Under the pieces are notes generated by a model, which saw only the letters and a program-made list of their open reading frames with translations, did no database searches and had not been told where the DNA came from. From assembly GCF_009695655.1 (NCBI RefSeq), contig NZ_VUNM01000002.1, positions 178,907 through 242,906 of the forward strand: a stretch of DNA of 64,000 nt, read 5' to 3'. Both the position numbers and the translations under genes were made by a program. Positions within the stretch are counted from its first letter, which is position 1, and every line of letters begins with the position of its first letter. Shown piece by piece: positions 27,824 through 35,992 of the stretch. Origin of the DNA: Sharpea porci (GTDB lineage Bacteria; Bacillota_I; Bacilli_A; Erysipelotrichales; Coprobacillaceae).

Positions 27824-28282
27824 ATGAAACAGCTCTTGAAAATAGAATTGAATGAAAATGTTGTTGTAAAGAAAGAAGGTATGATTGATGAACAAAAATT
27901 GATGCAGCTTATAGCAATGGGTGTTACGGATTTGTTGAATCATCAAAAGACGGATTATACAAATGTAGAAAGTATTTTAGAACAGTATTTAGAATTAGAA
28001 GCTATTGGTCATTTAGCTCTTTATTTGCGCTATCATGATCATTTGCAGGAATGCTATCTTTTAAAGGCATATGATTTAGAGATTAAGCCAATGACAATTA
28101 TTCTCTATCAAGATAAAGAACACTATCGTATAAAAACAGACTATCAGGAATCTAGTCTGAAATTAGCTATTTTCATTTATGCCATTATAATTGCGAGAGG
28201 GCTCTCTTCAAAGAATCAACATTTATTGCTTTTCTCACTTTATTGTCTATTCTTTGAACAAGGTGGGGATGACAATGGATGA
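27824..28282 (+). CDS. Unknown 152-aa protein, first gene of the com operon
   Basis: No recognised family. It starts with a strand-rich segment (LLKIELNENVVVKKEG), then a helix, and ends with two amphipathic or hydrophobic helices (residues about 115-148). GGGAGGATGA provides the RBS. It overlaps comGA by 8 bp, so it belongs to the competence operon. Its layout resembles the unknown proteins at 30254 and 30675, especially the C-terminal strand plus helix pair, suggesting three diverged relatives. Possible pilus-assembly accessory; function unknown. Confidence 0.65.
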   Translation: MKQLLKIELNENVVVKKEGMIDEQKLMQLIAMGVTDLLNHQKTDYTNVESILEQYLELEAIGHLALYLRYHDHLQECYLLKAYDLEIKPMTIILYQDKEHYRIKTDYQESSLKLAIFIYAIIIARGLSSKNQHLLLFSLYCLFFEQGGDDNG

Positions 28283-29261
28283 ACTTTTTGAGAAAATTAT
28301 ATATCACGCCCTTTCTCATCATGCGACTGATATTCATATGAAGCTTGATCAAAAACTGGAAATACAATTTAGAGTACTTGGAAAGCTTGAGCACTATATT
28401 TGTTATGATTTTGATATTGGGCAGAAAATGATCAATTATATCAAGTATAAGTCTTTTATCAATGTCAACTACAAGCTTGTCCCACAAACAGGAGCTTTTC
28501 ATTACTTTATTGATAATCATATTTATTTCTTACGTGTTTCATTGTTACCGGGTGAACATTTTGAATCCATTGTGATACGTATTCTTAATAATCATGAGAA
28601 ACTCACCATTAATGAATTATCTCTTGTGAAAGAATTCAGTGTTTTTCTTGCTTCTATATGCCGTCAGACATCGGGCTTGTTTCTTGTCTCGGGGGCTACT
28701 GGGAGTGGTAAAAGTACAACACTATATGCTATGCTCGATCGTCTTATTGAAATGGGTGGAAAGAACATTGTAACGCTTGAGGATCCTATTGAAATGATTA
28801 AAGAGCACTGTCTCCAAATAGAAATGAATGAGGATCTTGGAATTAATTATCATGATTCACTTCGACAAATATTACGACATGATCCAGATGTCATTATGAT
28901 TGGAGAAATACGTGATGAGAAGACGGCTGCCTTAGCTATTACATGCGCATTAACAGGACATTTGGTTTTAAGTACCATTCATGCATCAACTGCTTTGCTT
29001 GTGATTAAGCGCATGCTTAATCTAGGTGTAAACGAGACGGATTTAGAAGATGTCCTGATTGGCATTGTCTCTCAAAAAATCAAATATGATCTTAAAAGAA
29101 AAAGAGTCATCATCCTGCCTGAAATGATGAGTCGCGAAGCTATTACCCAGTATTTACATCATAATGACTATACTTATCAGACTTTTAAGCAATCAGCTTT
29201 AAATTTGATTGCTGAGAAAAAATGTGATTCATATATCCTAAAGGATGAGATTAATGAATAA
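28275..29261 (+). CDS. comGA: Competence pseudopilus assembly ATPase ComGA
   Basis: Secretion ATPase that powers assembly of the DNA-uptake pseudopilus, bound to the inner face of the membrane. 328 residues from ATG 28275, which overlaps the preceding gene; a GTG-started extension at 28191 is unlikely. Walker A SGATGSGKSTT is near residue 140, the Asp box is VTLEDPIE, Walker B is DVIMIGEIRD, and the His box is GHLVLSTIHAS. The tetracysteine zinc motif found in many GspE-type ATPases is absent, as usual for ComGA. Confidence 0.94.
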   Translation: MDELFEKIIYHALSHHATDIHMKLDQKLEIQFRVLGKLEHYICYDFDIGQKMINYIKYKSFINVNYKLVPQTGAFHYFIDNHIYFLRVSLLPGEHFESIVIRILNNHEKLTINELSLVKEFSVFLASICRQTSGLFLVSGATGSGKSTTLYAMLDRLIEMGGKNIVTLEDPIEMIKEHCLQIEMNEDLGINYHDSLRQILRHDPDVIMIGEIRDEKTAALAITCALTGHLVLSTIHASTALLVIKRMLNLGVNETDLEDVLIGIVSQKIKYDLKRKRVIILPEMMSREAITQYLHHNDYTYQTFKQSALNLIAEKKCDSYILKDEINE

Positions 29262-30252
29262 GGATTATCTTTTCTTAGAAAATCTCTATCAGCTTCTTGA
29301 ACAGGGCTATGGTATAGAGGAGACTTTACTTTTATGTAAAGAGATTACGCATCATCCTAGTGCTGATCAAATTAACATAATGTTAAAAGAGGGCGTTGAT
29401 TTGAAGAAAGCTATTCTTGAATCAGATTTTCCTAAACAGTTTATTGAATTCTTTGAATTCTTCTCAATGCGTTTGACCATCAGTGCAGCGATTCGTAATG
29501 CTTTACAAATTACTCAGCATTTAGAAAAGACAAAAAAGGATTTGATCAGCAAGTTGACGTACCCTCTTGTATTGATGAGCTTTCTTGTCATGTTCTGCTT
29601 CTTTGCTTCTTTTGTGCTATTTCCTCAAGTGAATGCTTTATTTACTTCATTTTCTATTCAAAAAAGTATTCTCTTTACAATACTCATAGGTTTAATGCAG
29701 CTTATTCCCATACTGTTTATCTGCGTTATTGGAATCATCGTTGTTCTGTTTCTTCGTTTCATGAGAGCGTTAAAGAGCAAGAATTATCGTATTATTGAAC
29801 AGTATTTGCATGTCAAGATGCTCAAACATATCATTCAGAAATATTTCACGCTTAAATTCGCTATTTATTTTAATGAAATCATGAAAGACCACCTTGATGC
29901 TAATACAATTATTGTTTTATTGAATGAGACGATGGTTAGAAGTGACATTAAAATCATGATCTATGAGATTTATTGTCGTATTGAAGAAGGGGAAGCTTTT
30001 GAAGATATTATTGAAAACTTTGAATACTTTGATCAGCTCTTTGTCATCATGTACAGGATGTATTTACAGGCACCTAAAGAGATTGGAGATTTATCGGGTT
30101 ATATTGATGTTGTGAAACGTGAAATGGATATGGCTTTGAATAAGTTTATAAAGTATTTGATACCTGCTGTTTACTCGTTTGTGGCTTTTTTTGTGATTGT
30201 TGTCTATATTGCTATTATTTTGCCAATGATGAATGTGATAGGAGAGATTTAA
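29254..30252 (+). CDS. comGB: Competence pseudopilus membrane platform protein ComGB
   Basis: GspF/PilC-type polytopic protein that couples the ATPase to pilin assembly. 332 residues with the usual arrangement: an N-terminal cytosolic helical domain, a membrane hairpin near residues 100-170, a second cytosolic domain, and a C-terminal membrane segment ending ILPMMNVIGEI. ATG 29254 with AAGGATGAG is preferred over ATG 29245. Overlaps comGA by 8 bp. Confidence 0.88.
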   Translation: MNKDYLFLENLYQLLEQGYGIEETLLLCKEITHHPSADQINIMLKEGVDLKKAILESDFPKQFIEFFEFFSMRLTISAAIRNALQITQHLEKTKKDLISKLTYPLVLMSFLVMFCFFASFVLFPQVNALFTSFSIQKSILFTILIGLMQLIPILFICVIGIIVVLFLRFMRALKSKNYRIIEQYLHVKMLKHIIQKYFTLKFAIYFNEIMKDHLDANTIIVLLNETMVRSDIKIMIYEIYCRIEEGEAFEDIIENFEYFDQLFVIMYRMYLQAPKEIGDLSGYIDVVKREMDMALNKFIKYLIPAVYSFVAFFVIVVYIAIILPMMNVIGEI

Positions 30253-30253
30253 T

Positions 30254-30697
30254 ATGATTGAAGTTGTTAAGGTTGTTTGTGATGATATTGGAGGATTTTG
30301 TATTTCTGATATTCAAAATAATCAAGATTTAAAGGTGTGCTTTTTGAAACAGTATAAGCAACTTACAAGTATTATTGATGATGTGCATCAATATGCGACA
30401 CTCTTTCGCCATTTGTTTCAAATGATTCTTTATGCCGAGGTTTATCGATGTGAAGGAAAGCTCATTGATTATCAAGGTATTTTTCAAGATCATCATGTTA
30501 TTTTTGTGGATCTGATGAAAGATGATAGTTTGTTGCAGTTGAAAGAAGAGCAGATATGTTTTCTAGGCGGCCTACTTCTTGGGTCAATGCCGATAAGTGT
30601 TCAGAATGCCATTGTTTTTGAACTACATTGCTATTATGTAAAAGCGATGGAAGAGAGTTTGGAGTGTGAGGATAATGCAGTCTTTAATTTATGTTAG
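30254..30697 (+). CDS. Unknown 147-aa protein inside the com operon
   Basis: Located between comGB and comGC, where other Bacillota have no extra gene. Starts with a strand-rich segment (IEVVKVVCDDIGGFCI), a helix, then strands and two C-terminal helices (FLGGLLLGSMP and FELHCYYVKAMEES). Cys-rich for this operon (seven Cys or so), without a CxxC pair. It shares a similar fold plan with the proteins at 27824 and 30675. No known family; competence-related by position only. Confidence 0.65.
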   Translation: MIEVVKVVCDDIGGFCISDIQNNQDLKVCFLKQYKQLTSIIDDVHQYATLFRHLFQMILYAEVYRCEGKLIDYQGIFQDHHVIFVDLMKDDSLLQLKEEQICFLGGLLLGSMPISVQNAIVFELHCYYVKAMEESLECEDNAVFNLC

Positions 30698-31139
30698 TGT
30701 TGATGAGAAGGAGGTTTGTATCGGTAAGAATCCAGACTTAGATGATTTAGATCCTGTGAAAATGACCATTTTATGTGTTGATCGGCTTTTGAGGCGAATG
30801 GATGATTCTGCTTATGTAGATATGTTGATGAATGCATTTTCTTTAGGGCGATGGCTTAAGTGCCATTGTCATTATCAACAGCATTATCTTTTTCAAGAAG
30901 GAGAATTGGGTGTAACAAATGGAGAGATAGAAGTGCGCTATAATGGAAAAAATATTGCTCTTAAAGGACACCTCGATACAAAACAAGAAAAGAGCTTTCT
31001 TGTTATTGCAGCAGCAAGTCTTGTGGCCACAGCTTTGAGTGAGGGACAAACATATGTTGCGCAAAGTTATCTGATGCATCTGTATGCAAAAAAGAAAGGA
31101 ATGATGAATAATGAAGAACAAGGGGTTTACACTCATTGA
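30675..31139 (+). CDS. Unknown 154-aa protein inside the com operon
   Basis: ATG 30675 is taken as the start (GTG 30666 is the alternative). It overlaps the gene before by 23 bp and comGC by 29 bp. N-terminal strands (SLIYVSVDEKEVCIG) and a helix (VKMTILCVDRLLRRM) precede a beta-rich middle and two helices (SFLVIAAASLVATAL, VAQSYLMHLYAKKK). The C-terminal part aligns by eye with the 152-aa protein at 27824. No catalytic motif or prepilin signal. Function unknown. Confidence 0.65.
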   Translation: MQSLIYVSVDEKEVCIGKNPDLDDLDPVKMTILCVDRLLRRMDDSAYVDMLMNAFSLGRWLKCHCHYQQHYLFQEGELGVTNGEIEVRYNGKNIALKGHLDTKQEKSFLVIAAASLVATALSEGQTYVAQSYLMHLYAKKKGMMNNEEQGVYTH

Positions 31140-31416
31140 AATGATTTTTTGTATTTCTGTCATACTTGTCATATTATTGCTCGTTATCCCATATGTTACC
31201 AACAAGAATAGAGTAGTGAAAGATAAAGGCTGTCAAGCACAAATAGAAGTGGTGAATTCACAAATCATCCTCTATGAAATAGAACATGAACAGCTGCCAA
31301 CTAGCATCTCACAACTTACAAGCGGATCATCGCCATATTTGACAGAAAAGCAAGCCGTGTGTCCAAATGGTAAAAGCATCTATATAAGTGATGGACAGGC
31401 TTATGTTAGCAAGTAA
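31111..31416 (+). CDS. comGC: Major pseudopilin ComGC
   Basis: 101-residue type IV prepilin-like protein. The prepilin peptidase site is MKNKG|FTLIEM, followed by the hydrophobic assembly helix (residues 6-28) and a small globular domain, in keeping with ComGC as the main pseudopilus subunit. Glu at +5 is present. The matching prepilin peptidase (comC) is not in the window. RBS AAAGGA; overlaps the gene before and comGD after. Confidence 0.92.
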   Translation: MKNKGFTLIEMIFCISVILVILLLVIPYVTNKNRVVKDKGCQAQIEVVNSQIILYEIEHEQLPTSISQLTSGSSPYLTEKQAVCPNGKSIYISDGQAYVSK

Positions 31417-31804
31417 GAAAGGCTTTACGCTTATTGAAATGATTTTTGTTTTGTCAATCACATTGATCATTTCATCAATAACACTATTCTTTCGTAAACC
31501 TCATGCCAATGTCCAGACGCAAATTACACAAGTGTCTCAGGCGTTTCATCTTGCAAGAAGTACAGCAATGATTAAACATGAAACAGTGAGCGTAGTATGT
31601 CAGAGAAATCGTGTGGATATCAATAGCAATCATTACCACAAGGAAGTTATCCTTGATTCCAATTATCAATTTACAAACAACTACCAATTCACTTTTAATG
31701 CTTCTGGTCATATAAAGATTGCCCGTTCGGTTAAGTTAAGAACACCCTTTAAAGTTTATGAATTTGTTTTCCAGTTAGGAAGTGGGACGTTTTATGTCAA
31801 ATAA
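31403..31804 (+). CDS. comGD: Minor pseudopilin ComGD-like
   Basis: 133 residues from ATG 31403, with alternatives ATG 31391 or GTG 31388. The prepilin cleavage site ASKKG|FTLIEM precedes a hydrophobic helix and a beta-rich domain. GspH-like layout and position after comGC support ComGD. Overlaps comGC by 14 bp. Confidence 0.85.
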   Translation: MLASKKGFTLIEMIFVLSITLIISSITLFFRKPHANVQTQITQVSQAFHLARSTAMIKHETVSVVCQRNRVDINSNHYHKEVILDSNYQFTNNYQFTFNASGHIKIARSVKLRTPFKVYEFVFQLGSGTFYVK

Positions 31805-32003
31805 AGGCAGTACACTTATTGAAGCACTCTTTGCATTCATGATTTTTTGTTCAGTGCTTGTGGGATTGATATCATTACAAGCGACGCTCAATCGTTCGTA
31901 TACAAAGATCCAGCATGACCAGGCTTCACTCAATGAAGTTGAGACTGTTCGGGAATATGGGGGTGATTTGCCATATATAATAGAAAAGGTTTTACGCTCG
32001 TAG
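31794..32003 (+). CDS. comGE: Minor pseudopilin ComGE-like (short)
   Basis: 69 residues from ATG 31794 (AGGAAGTGGG upstream). The prepilin-like start MSNKG|STLIEALFAFMIF keeps Glu at +5 but has Ser at +1. The globular part is only about 40 residues, shorter than usual ComGE (near 100), and its last 30 bases overlap the start of comGF in another frame. Gene identity rests on order and the N-terminal motif. Confidence 0.78.
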   Translation: MSNKGSTLIEALFAFMIFCSVLVGLISLQATLNRSYTKIQHDQASLNEVETVREYGGDLPYIIEKVLRS

Positions 32004-32413
32004 AAATGTTGTTAGCTCTATCTATCACAGTGTTAGTCACGTCTACAGCCTATAGTATGATCAGGGCTTTGAAAATTCCTAAAGTACAGTTAGATAGCGA
32101 TGTATCTGTAGGCGTTAAACAATTATCTGACTATTTGATGACAGGTGTGGTAGAGAGCCATAATGTAGAATTGGTCTACAAGGATCGGGAGAATCAAGAG
32201 TTTCGTGTATTTTTAAATGATCATAGGCTTGTTAAGACACCGGGATATGAAACCCTAATTATGAATATTGATGAGATTTCTTTCTTTGAAGAAAATGATT
32301 TTCTGTTTATAAGAATAAAACGTGGACATAGAGAATTTGAGTATCTTATAGGTGATTTATATGAAAAGAATTCAAGAGAGATTGAAGAAGAGCACGAAGA
32401 AGAAATTCCATAG
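31973..32413 (+). CDS. comGF: Minor pseudopilin ComGF-like, apparent AUA start
   Basis: The prepilin motif RKGFTLVEMLLALSI lies in a frame whose first ATG (32006) is inside that motif, so the true start must be upstream. The frame opens at 31967 after a stop and contains no ATG, GTG or TTG before the motif. AUA at 31973 sits 5 nt after the strong SD GGGGGTGAT (31959-31967) and gives MYNRKG|FTLVEM, a perfect prepilin leader; 146 residues. Initiation at AUA is inference from the sequence. It overlaps comGE by 31 bp and comGG by 53 bp. Confidence 0.72.
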   Translation: MYNRKGFTLVEMLLALSITVLVTSTAYSMIRALKIPKVQLDSDVSVGVKQLSDYLMTGVVESHNVELVYKDRENQEFRVFLNDHRLVKTPGYETLIMNIDEISFFEENDFLFIRIKRGHREFEYLIGDLYEKNSREIEEEHEEEIP

Positions 32414-32777
32414 CAATAATAAGGGAAGTGCGCTGAATGTTGTCTTGATGATTTTTGTGGTTGTTGTTTTAAGCTTGTTGTCAACAAGCCGTTTATATAC
32501 AGATCTCTTTGCGTTTCATGGAAATGGACGAAAACTTGATAAAGAGCGTCAAATGGAAATTTATTTAAAGCGCTATTTTCGTGAAACAATGGATACTGAT
32601 TTATTGTTAAGCAATGATTTTACTGTTGAAAACACACGAGTTCATTATACTGTTGATGATATGTGGGATTATTATCTGATTGTATGTGATATCAGTGATG
32701 AACAGGATAAGTATCGTTTTGAAATGCATATTAAGACAAAGGATTTAAATGTCTCGAAATTTCACTATATGGCTTGA
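32361..32777 (+). CDS. comGG: Pseudopilin-like ComGG
   Basis: 138 residues from ATG 32361 (AGGTGAT upstream). A basic 23-residue leader ends NNKG, followed by SALNVVLMIFVVVVLSLL, a hydrophobic helix without the +5 Glu. ComGG proteins often lack a canonical prepilin motif, so this fits the last comG gene. No terminator is visible after it; the efp promoter follows within 30 bp. Confidence 0.75.
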   Translation: MKRIQERLKKSTKKKFHSNNKGSALNVVLMIFVVVVLSLLSTSRLYTDLFAFHGNGRKLDKERQMEIYLKRYFRETMDTDLLLSNDFTVENTRVHYTVDDMWDYYLIVCDISDEQDKYRFEMHIKTKDLNVSKFHYMA

Positions 32778-32805
32778 TATGAGGAATTTCGCAAATCATT
32801 TTTGT

Positions 32806-32834
32806 TTTACAAGTGAGCGTGGTTTTGTTATAAT
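32806..32834 (+). promoter_or_regulatory. Sigma-A promoter of efp
   Basis: TTTACA at 32806-32811, a 17-bp spacer and TATAAT at 32829-32834 with an extended TG at 32826-32827. The TSS is expected near 32841, before ATG 32864. Confidence 0.9.
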
Positions 32835-32863
32835 TGATACGATTTTGAGAAAGGAGCAATAAA

Positions 32864-33421
32864 ATGATTAGTGTTGGTGATTTAAGACCAGGAACTACGT
32901 TCCAGTATGATGGAAATCTTTATATTGTATTGGATTACTCACATAATAAAACTGCTCGTGCAGCTGCTAATATTCGTGTAAAAATGAAGAACTTGAGAAC
33001 AGGTTCTACAACTGAAATTACTTTTGGTGGTAATGCGAAAGTTGAAAGAGCAACAATTGAAAAACGTAAAATGCAATATCTCTATGATAATGGTGGCATG
33101 CTTGTTTTCATGGATAATGAAACATATGATCAGATTGAAATTCCAGCTGATCGTCTAGAATGGGAACAAAACTTTATGAAACCAAGTGATGAAGTTGAAG
33201 TGACTTCGTACGAAGGTGAAGTGCTTGGCGTAGCTTTACCTGTCAATGTTCCATTTAAGGTTATTGAAACAGAACCTGCAGTGAGAGGCGATACTGCTCA
33301 AGGGGCAACAAAGTTTGCGAAGATTGAAACAGGTTTCGAAATCAAAGTACCGCTCTTCATTGAAGCGGGTGAAACAGTTATTGTTAATACTGTTGATGGA
33401 ACTTATGGTGGAAGAGCATAG
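32864..33421 (+). CDS. efp: Elongation factor P
   Basis: Rescues ribosomes stalled at polyproline. 185 residues in three beta-barrel domains: KOW-like N-terminal domain, OB domain, and the C-terminal GETVIVNTVDGTYGGRA. The loop that enters the peptidyl-transferase centre reads DYSHNKTARAAAN with Lys34-type Lys followed by Thr. Many Bacillota have other loop lengths with no known modification gene, and none is visible here. AAAGGAG precedes ATG. Confidence 0.95.
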   Translation: MISVGDLRPGTTFQYDGNLYIVLDYSHNKTARAAANIRVKMKNLRTGSTTEITFGGNAKVERATIEKRKMQYLYDNGGMLVFMDNETYDQIEIPADRLEWEQNFMKPSDEVEVTSYEGEVLGVALPVNVPFKVIETEPAVRGDTAQGATKFAKIETGFEIKVPLFIEAGETVIVNTVDGTYGGRA

Positions 33422-33425
33422 AATG

Positions 33426-33454
33426 AGAATCAGTCAAAAGGCTGATTCTTTTTT
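33426..33454 (+). terminator. Terminator of efp
   Basis: A 10-bp stem AGAATCAGTC/GGCTGATTCT with an AAAA loop, followed by TTTTT. Confidence 0.9.
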
Positions 33455-33457
33455 ACC

Positions 33458-33486
33458 TTGTATTATGGATGTATTTCTTATACAAT
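33458..33486 (+). promoter_or_regulatory. Promoter of the Asp23-family gene
   Basis: TTGTAT at 33458-33463, a 17-bp spacer and TACAAT at 33481-33486. Confidence 0.75.
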
Positions 33487-33513
33487 AGAAGGGTAAAAGA
33501 AAGAGGTAGAGTT

Positions 33514-33858
33514 ATGGCACATAATGAATACTATACATACAAAGAAAGTCCAATAAATGGTGATATCATGATGAGTATCCAGGTCTTCGATATTATCGCA
33601 AAAGAAGTTGTGAGCGAAGACAAAGATGTAAGCCTAGATACTTCAAAAGGTTTTTCAATTAATGGATCTAAGCATCTTGTTAATGCACGTATTGATGATA
33701 ATAATGTAACAATTACTTTGCATATCAAGGTGAAATATGGTGTGAAAGTAACACATAAAGTTAAAGAACTGCAAAAAGCTATTGCGACAGCGGTTAAGGA
33801 TATGTGTAATGTTGATGTGAAATCAATTGATATTAATGTAGAAAGTATTGAGTTCTAG
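33514..33858 (+). CDS. Asp23/Gls24 family protein (YqhY-like)
   Basis: 114 residues with the conserved MMSIQVFDIIAKEVV start and the LHIKVKYGVKV core of the family. Asp23/Gls24 proteins associate with the cell envelope or, for YqhY, with fatty-acid synthesis control. It lies just upstream of nusB, as yqhY does in Bacillus. ATG 33514 has AGAGGT upstream. Followed by its own terminator. Confidence 0.88.
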   Translation: MAHNEYYTYKESPINGDIMMSIQVFDIIAKEVVSEDKDVSLDTSKGFSINGSKHLVNARIDDNNVTITLHIKVKYGVKVTHKVKELQKAIATAVKDMCNVDVKSIDINVESIEF

Positions 33859-33859
33859 A

Positions 33860-33890
33860 AGCAAGATGTGATTCTCTTGCTTTTCTTTTT
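33860..33890 (+). terminator. Terminator of the Asp23-family gene
   Basis: AGCAAGA/TCTTGCT stem (33860-33866 with 33875-33881) with an 8-nt loop and TTTCTTTTT. Confidence 0.75.
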
Positions 33891-33920
33891 ATGTATTTTT
33901 ATGACTTTTAGTTGCTAATA

Positions 33921-33929
33921 TGGTATTAT
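33921..33929 (+). promoter_or_regulatory. Extended -10 promoter of the nusB operon
   Basis: TGgTATTAT, 28 bp before ATG 33958. Confidence 0.55.
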
Positions 33930-33957
33930 AGGGAATGAAATTTGGAGGTTTTTGAAA

Positions 33958-34362
33958 ATGGAAAAAACGATCAGACAGTATGCAAGACAAAAGGCAATAT
34001 TTTGTGTTTATCAGAATTTATTAATTAATGCTTCATTAGAAGAATTGTTGCATTTTATTGATTTGGATCCTGAATTAAAAGATGGTTATTCAGCAAAGAA
34101 GTTTGCCATTCGTTTAGTGAAAACAGTCTTAGAAAATAAGGACAATTATATTGTTCTTATCAGTAAGGAACTTAAGAAAGGCTGGACTTTTAATCGATTA
34201 TCTTATATGGAACAGGCTATTTTACTTGTAGCAACTTGTGAATTAGCAGATAGTGAACTTGATAAACGCATTATCATTAACGAAGCTGTTATTAATGCAA
34301 AAGAATTCTGTGATGAAGAATCTTATAAATTTATCAATGGGGTCTTAAATGAGGTTATCTAA
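33958..34362 (+). CDS. nusB: Transcription antitermination factor NusB
   Basis: 134-residue all-helical protein that acts with NusE on rRNA antitermination. Conserved ARQKAIFCVYQ start and LSYMEQAILLVATCEL and IIINEAVINAKEF segments near the C-terminus. ATG 33958 is 9 nt after GGAGG; TTG 33952 is too near the SD. Head of nusB-xseA-xseB-ispA-dxs-tlyA-recN, a conserved Bacillota block. Overlaps xseA by 1 bp. Confidence 0.9.
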   Translation: MEKTIRQYARQKAIFCVYQNLLINASLEELLHFIDLDPELKDGYSAKKFAIRLVKTVLENKDNYIVLISKELKKGWTFNRLSYMEQAILLVATCELADSELDKRIIINEAVINAKEFCDEESYKFINGVLNEVI

Positions 34363-35738
34363 TGAAACCAATTAGTGTTCATGCTCTCAATGGCTATGTA
34401 AAGGCATTGTTTGATCGTGATTTTCATCTACAAGATGTAACAGTTCGTGGGGAAATCTCAAACTATCGTCCACACCCAAGTGGGCATATGTACTTTACTT
34501 TGAAAGATGAACAAGCTGCAGTAAGTGCAATAATGTTTGCCTCTTATGCAAAGAATTTATCTTTTCGAGCAGAAAATGGGATGAAGGTTATTGCCCATTG
34601 CCATGTTTCTGTCTATGAGAAGACAGGGGTCTATCAGCTCTATGTTGATCACATGCAAAAAGACGGGATTGGTGATTTAGCGATTCAGTATGAAAAGCTA
34701 AAACAAAAACTTTTAAAAGAAGGCTTATTTGATGAGGCTCATAAAAAGCCTATTCCGACTTTCCCTAAAAATATAGCTGTTCTTTCAGCTAAACAGTCGG
34801 CAGCTTTACAGGATGTCCTAAGGACCATTAAGCAGCGTTTTGAAAGTGTGCCCATTTATATCTTTCCCATCCCTGTTCAAGGAAAGGATGCCTATAAGCA
34901 TATCATTGCGACTCTTCGTGCAGTGGATAAAGCACGACCTTCTACAATCTTGCTTTGTCGAGGCGGAGGTTCTATTGAAGATTTATGGAATTTCAATGAA
35001 GAAGAGCTTGTGCGTTGTATTTATCAATTAAACACACCCATTATAACAGGGGTCGGGCATGAGACAGATACGACATTGGTGGATTTTGTGAGCGATTTAC
35101 GTGCGGCCACACCAACTGCTGCAGCTGTTGCGGCTGTACCTGATGCTCATGAATTAAGAGATAATGTTTATGTCAAAGCCAATCGTTTACATACCTTAAT
35201 GAACTATCAATTAGAAAATCAAAAGACAGCATTACATCATATTCTTGATGCCTATGTATTTAAAAATCCTCAGCATCTTTATGAAAATGAAATGCTTCAC
35301 TTAACACATAATAGAGATGCATTGGATCACTTAGGCCAACAATTCTTGACACATGAACAGGAGGGCCTACAAAAAAGAAAACAAAAACTGACTCAGCTTT
35401 CTCATCGTTTCATAAGTTCAAATAATAAGATTGTGCAAGATAAAAAAGCTTCTTTGCACTTACAAATAACTAAACAAATCAGTTATGAAGAGGGAAGGGT
35501 CTTAAGAAATCGGCATGAACTCGATACGCTTATACAGGATTCTCTTAAAGAACAGAAACATGTCTTTGCTTCCTGTGTGACAAAACTAGATCTCGTTAGC
35601 CCACTTAAAATTCTTACGAGGGGATATAGTATTGTCTTAAAGGATCATCAAGCCATTGACAAGGCTAGCATGTTGTCTGCCGGTGATCATGTTGAATTGG
35701 AGTTTGCGGATGGTAAAAAGAAAGCTGTAATTGAATAG
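34362..35738 (+). CDS. xseA: Exodeoxyribonuclease VII large subunit
   Basis: Processive single-strand DNA exonuclease subunit, 458 residues, normal length. Order: N-terminal OB fold (VRGEISNYRPHPSGHMYFTLKD), catalytic domain with VLSAKQSAALQDVL, RGGGSIEDLWNFNEE, GVGHETDTTLVDFV and DLRAATPTAAA, then the long helical region that binds XseB. The stop-start overlap with nusB indicates coupling. Confidence 0.96.
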   Translation: MKPISVHALNGYVKALFDRDFHLQDVTVRGEISNYRPHPSGHMYFTLKDEQAAVSAIMFASYAKNLSFRAENGMKVIAHCHVSVYEKTGVYQLYVDHMQKDGIGDLAIQYEKLKQKLLKEGLFDEAHKKPIPTFPKNIAVLSAKQSAALQDVLRTIKQRFESVPIYIFPIPVQGKDAYKHIIATLRAVDKARPSTILLCRGGGSIEDLWNFNEEELVRCIYQLNTPIITGVGHETDTTLVDFVSDLRAATPTAAAVAAVPDAHELRDNVYVKANRLHTLMNYQLENQKTALHHILDAYVFKNPQHLYENEMLHLTHNRDALDHLGQQFLTHEQEGLQKRKQKLTQLSHRFISSNNKIVQDKKASLHLQITKQISYEEGRVLRNRHELDTLIQDSLKEQKHVFASCVTKLDLVSPLKILTRGYSIVLKDHQAIDKASMLSAGDHVELEFADGKKKAVIE

Positions 35739-35746
35739 AGGTTATT

Positions 35747-35992
35747 ATGGATAAAAAGATGACATATGAAGAAGCTATGAATCGTCTTGATGAAATCATA
35801 GCAGTTCTTGAAGAAAATAAAGCAACATTGGATGAAAGTATTAAACTGTATGAAGAAGGGGTAGAGCTTGCTAAATTCTGTGACAGCAAGTTAAAAAGTA
35901 TCGAAGATCGTGTTGTAAAAATCTATGAAAATGGCTCAATGCAAACATATGAAGGTGATCATAATGGAACAAATGATTCAGGAAATCAATAA
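35747..35992 (+). CDS. xseB: Exodeoxyribonuclease VII small subunit
   Basis: 81 residues; the N-terminal helical hairpin MTYEEAMNRLDEIIAVLE and SIKLYEEGVELAKFCDSKL is the XseA-binding family core. Begins 8 bp after xseA. Its last 29 bases overlap the ispA start. Confidence 0.93.
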   Translation: MDKKMTYEEAMNRLDEIIAVLEENKATLDESIKLYEEGVELAKFCDSKLKSIEDRVVKIYENGSMQTYEGDHNGTNDSGNQ

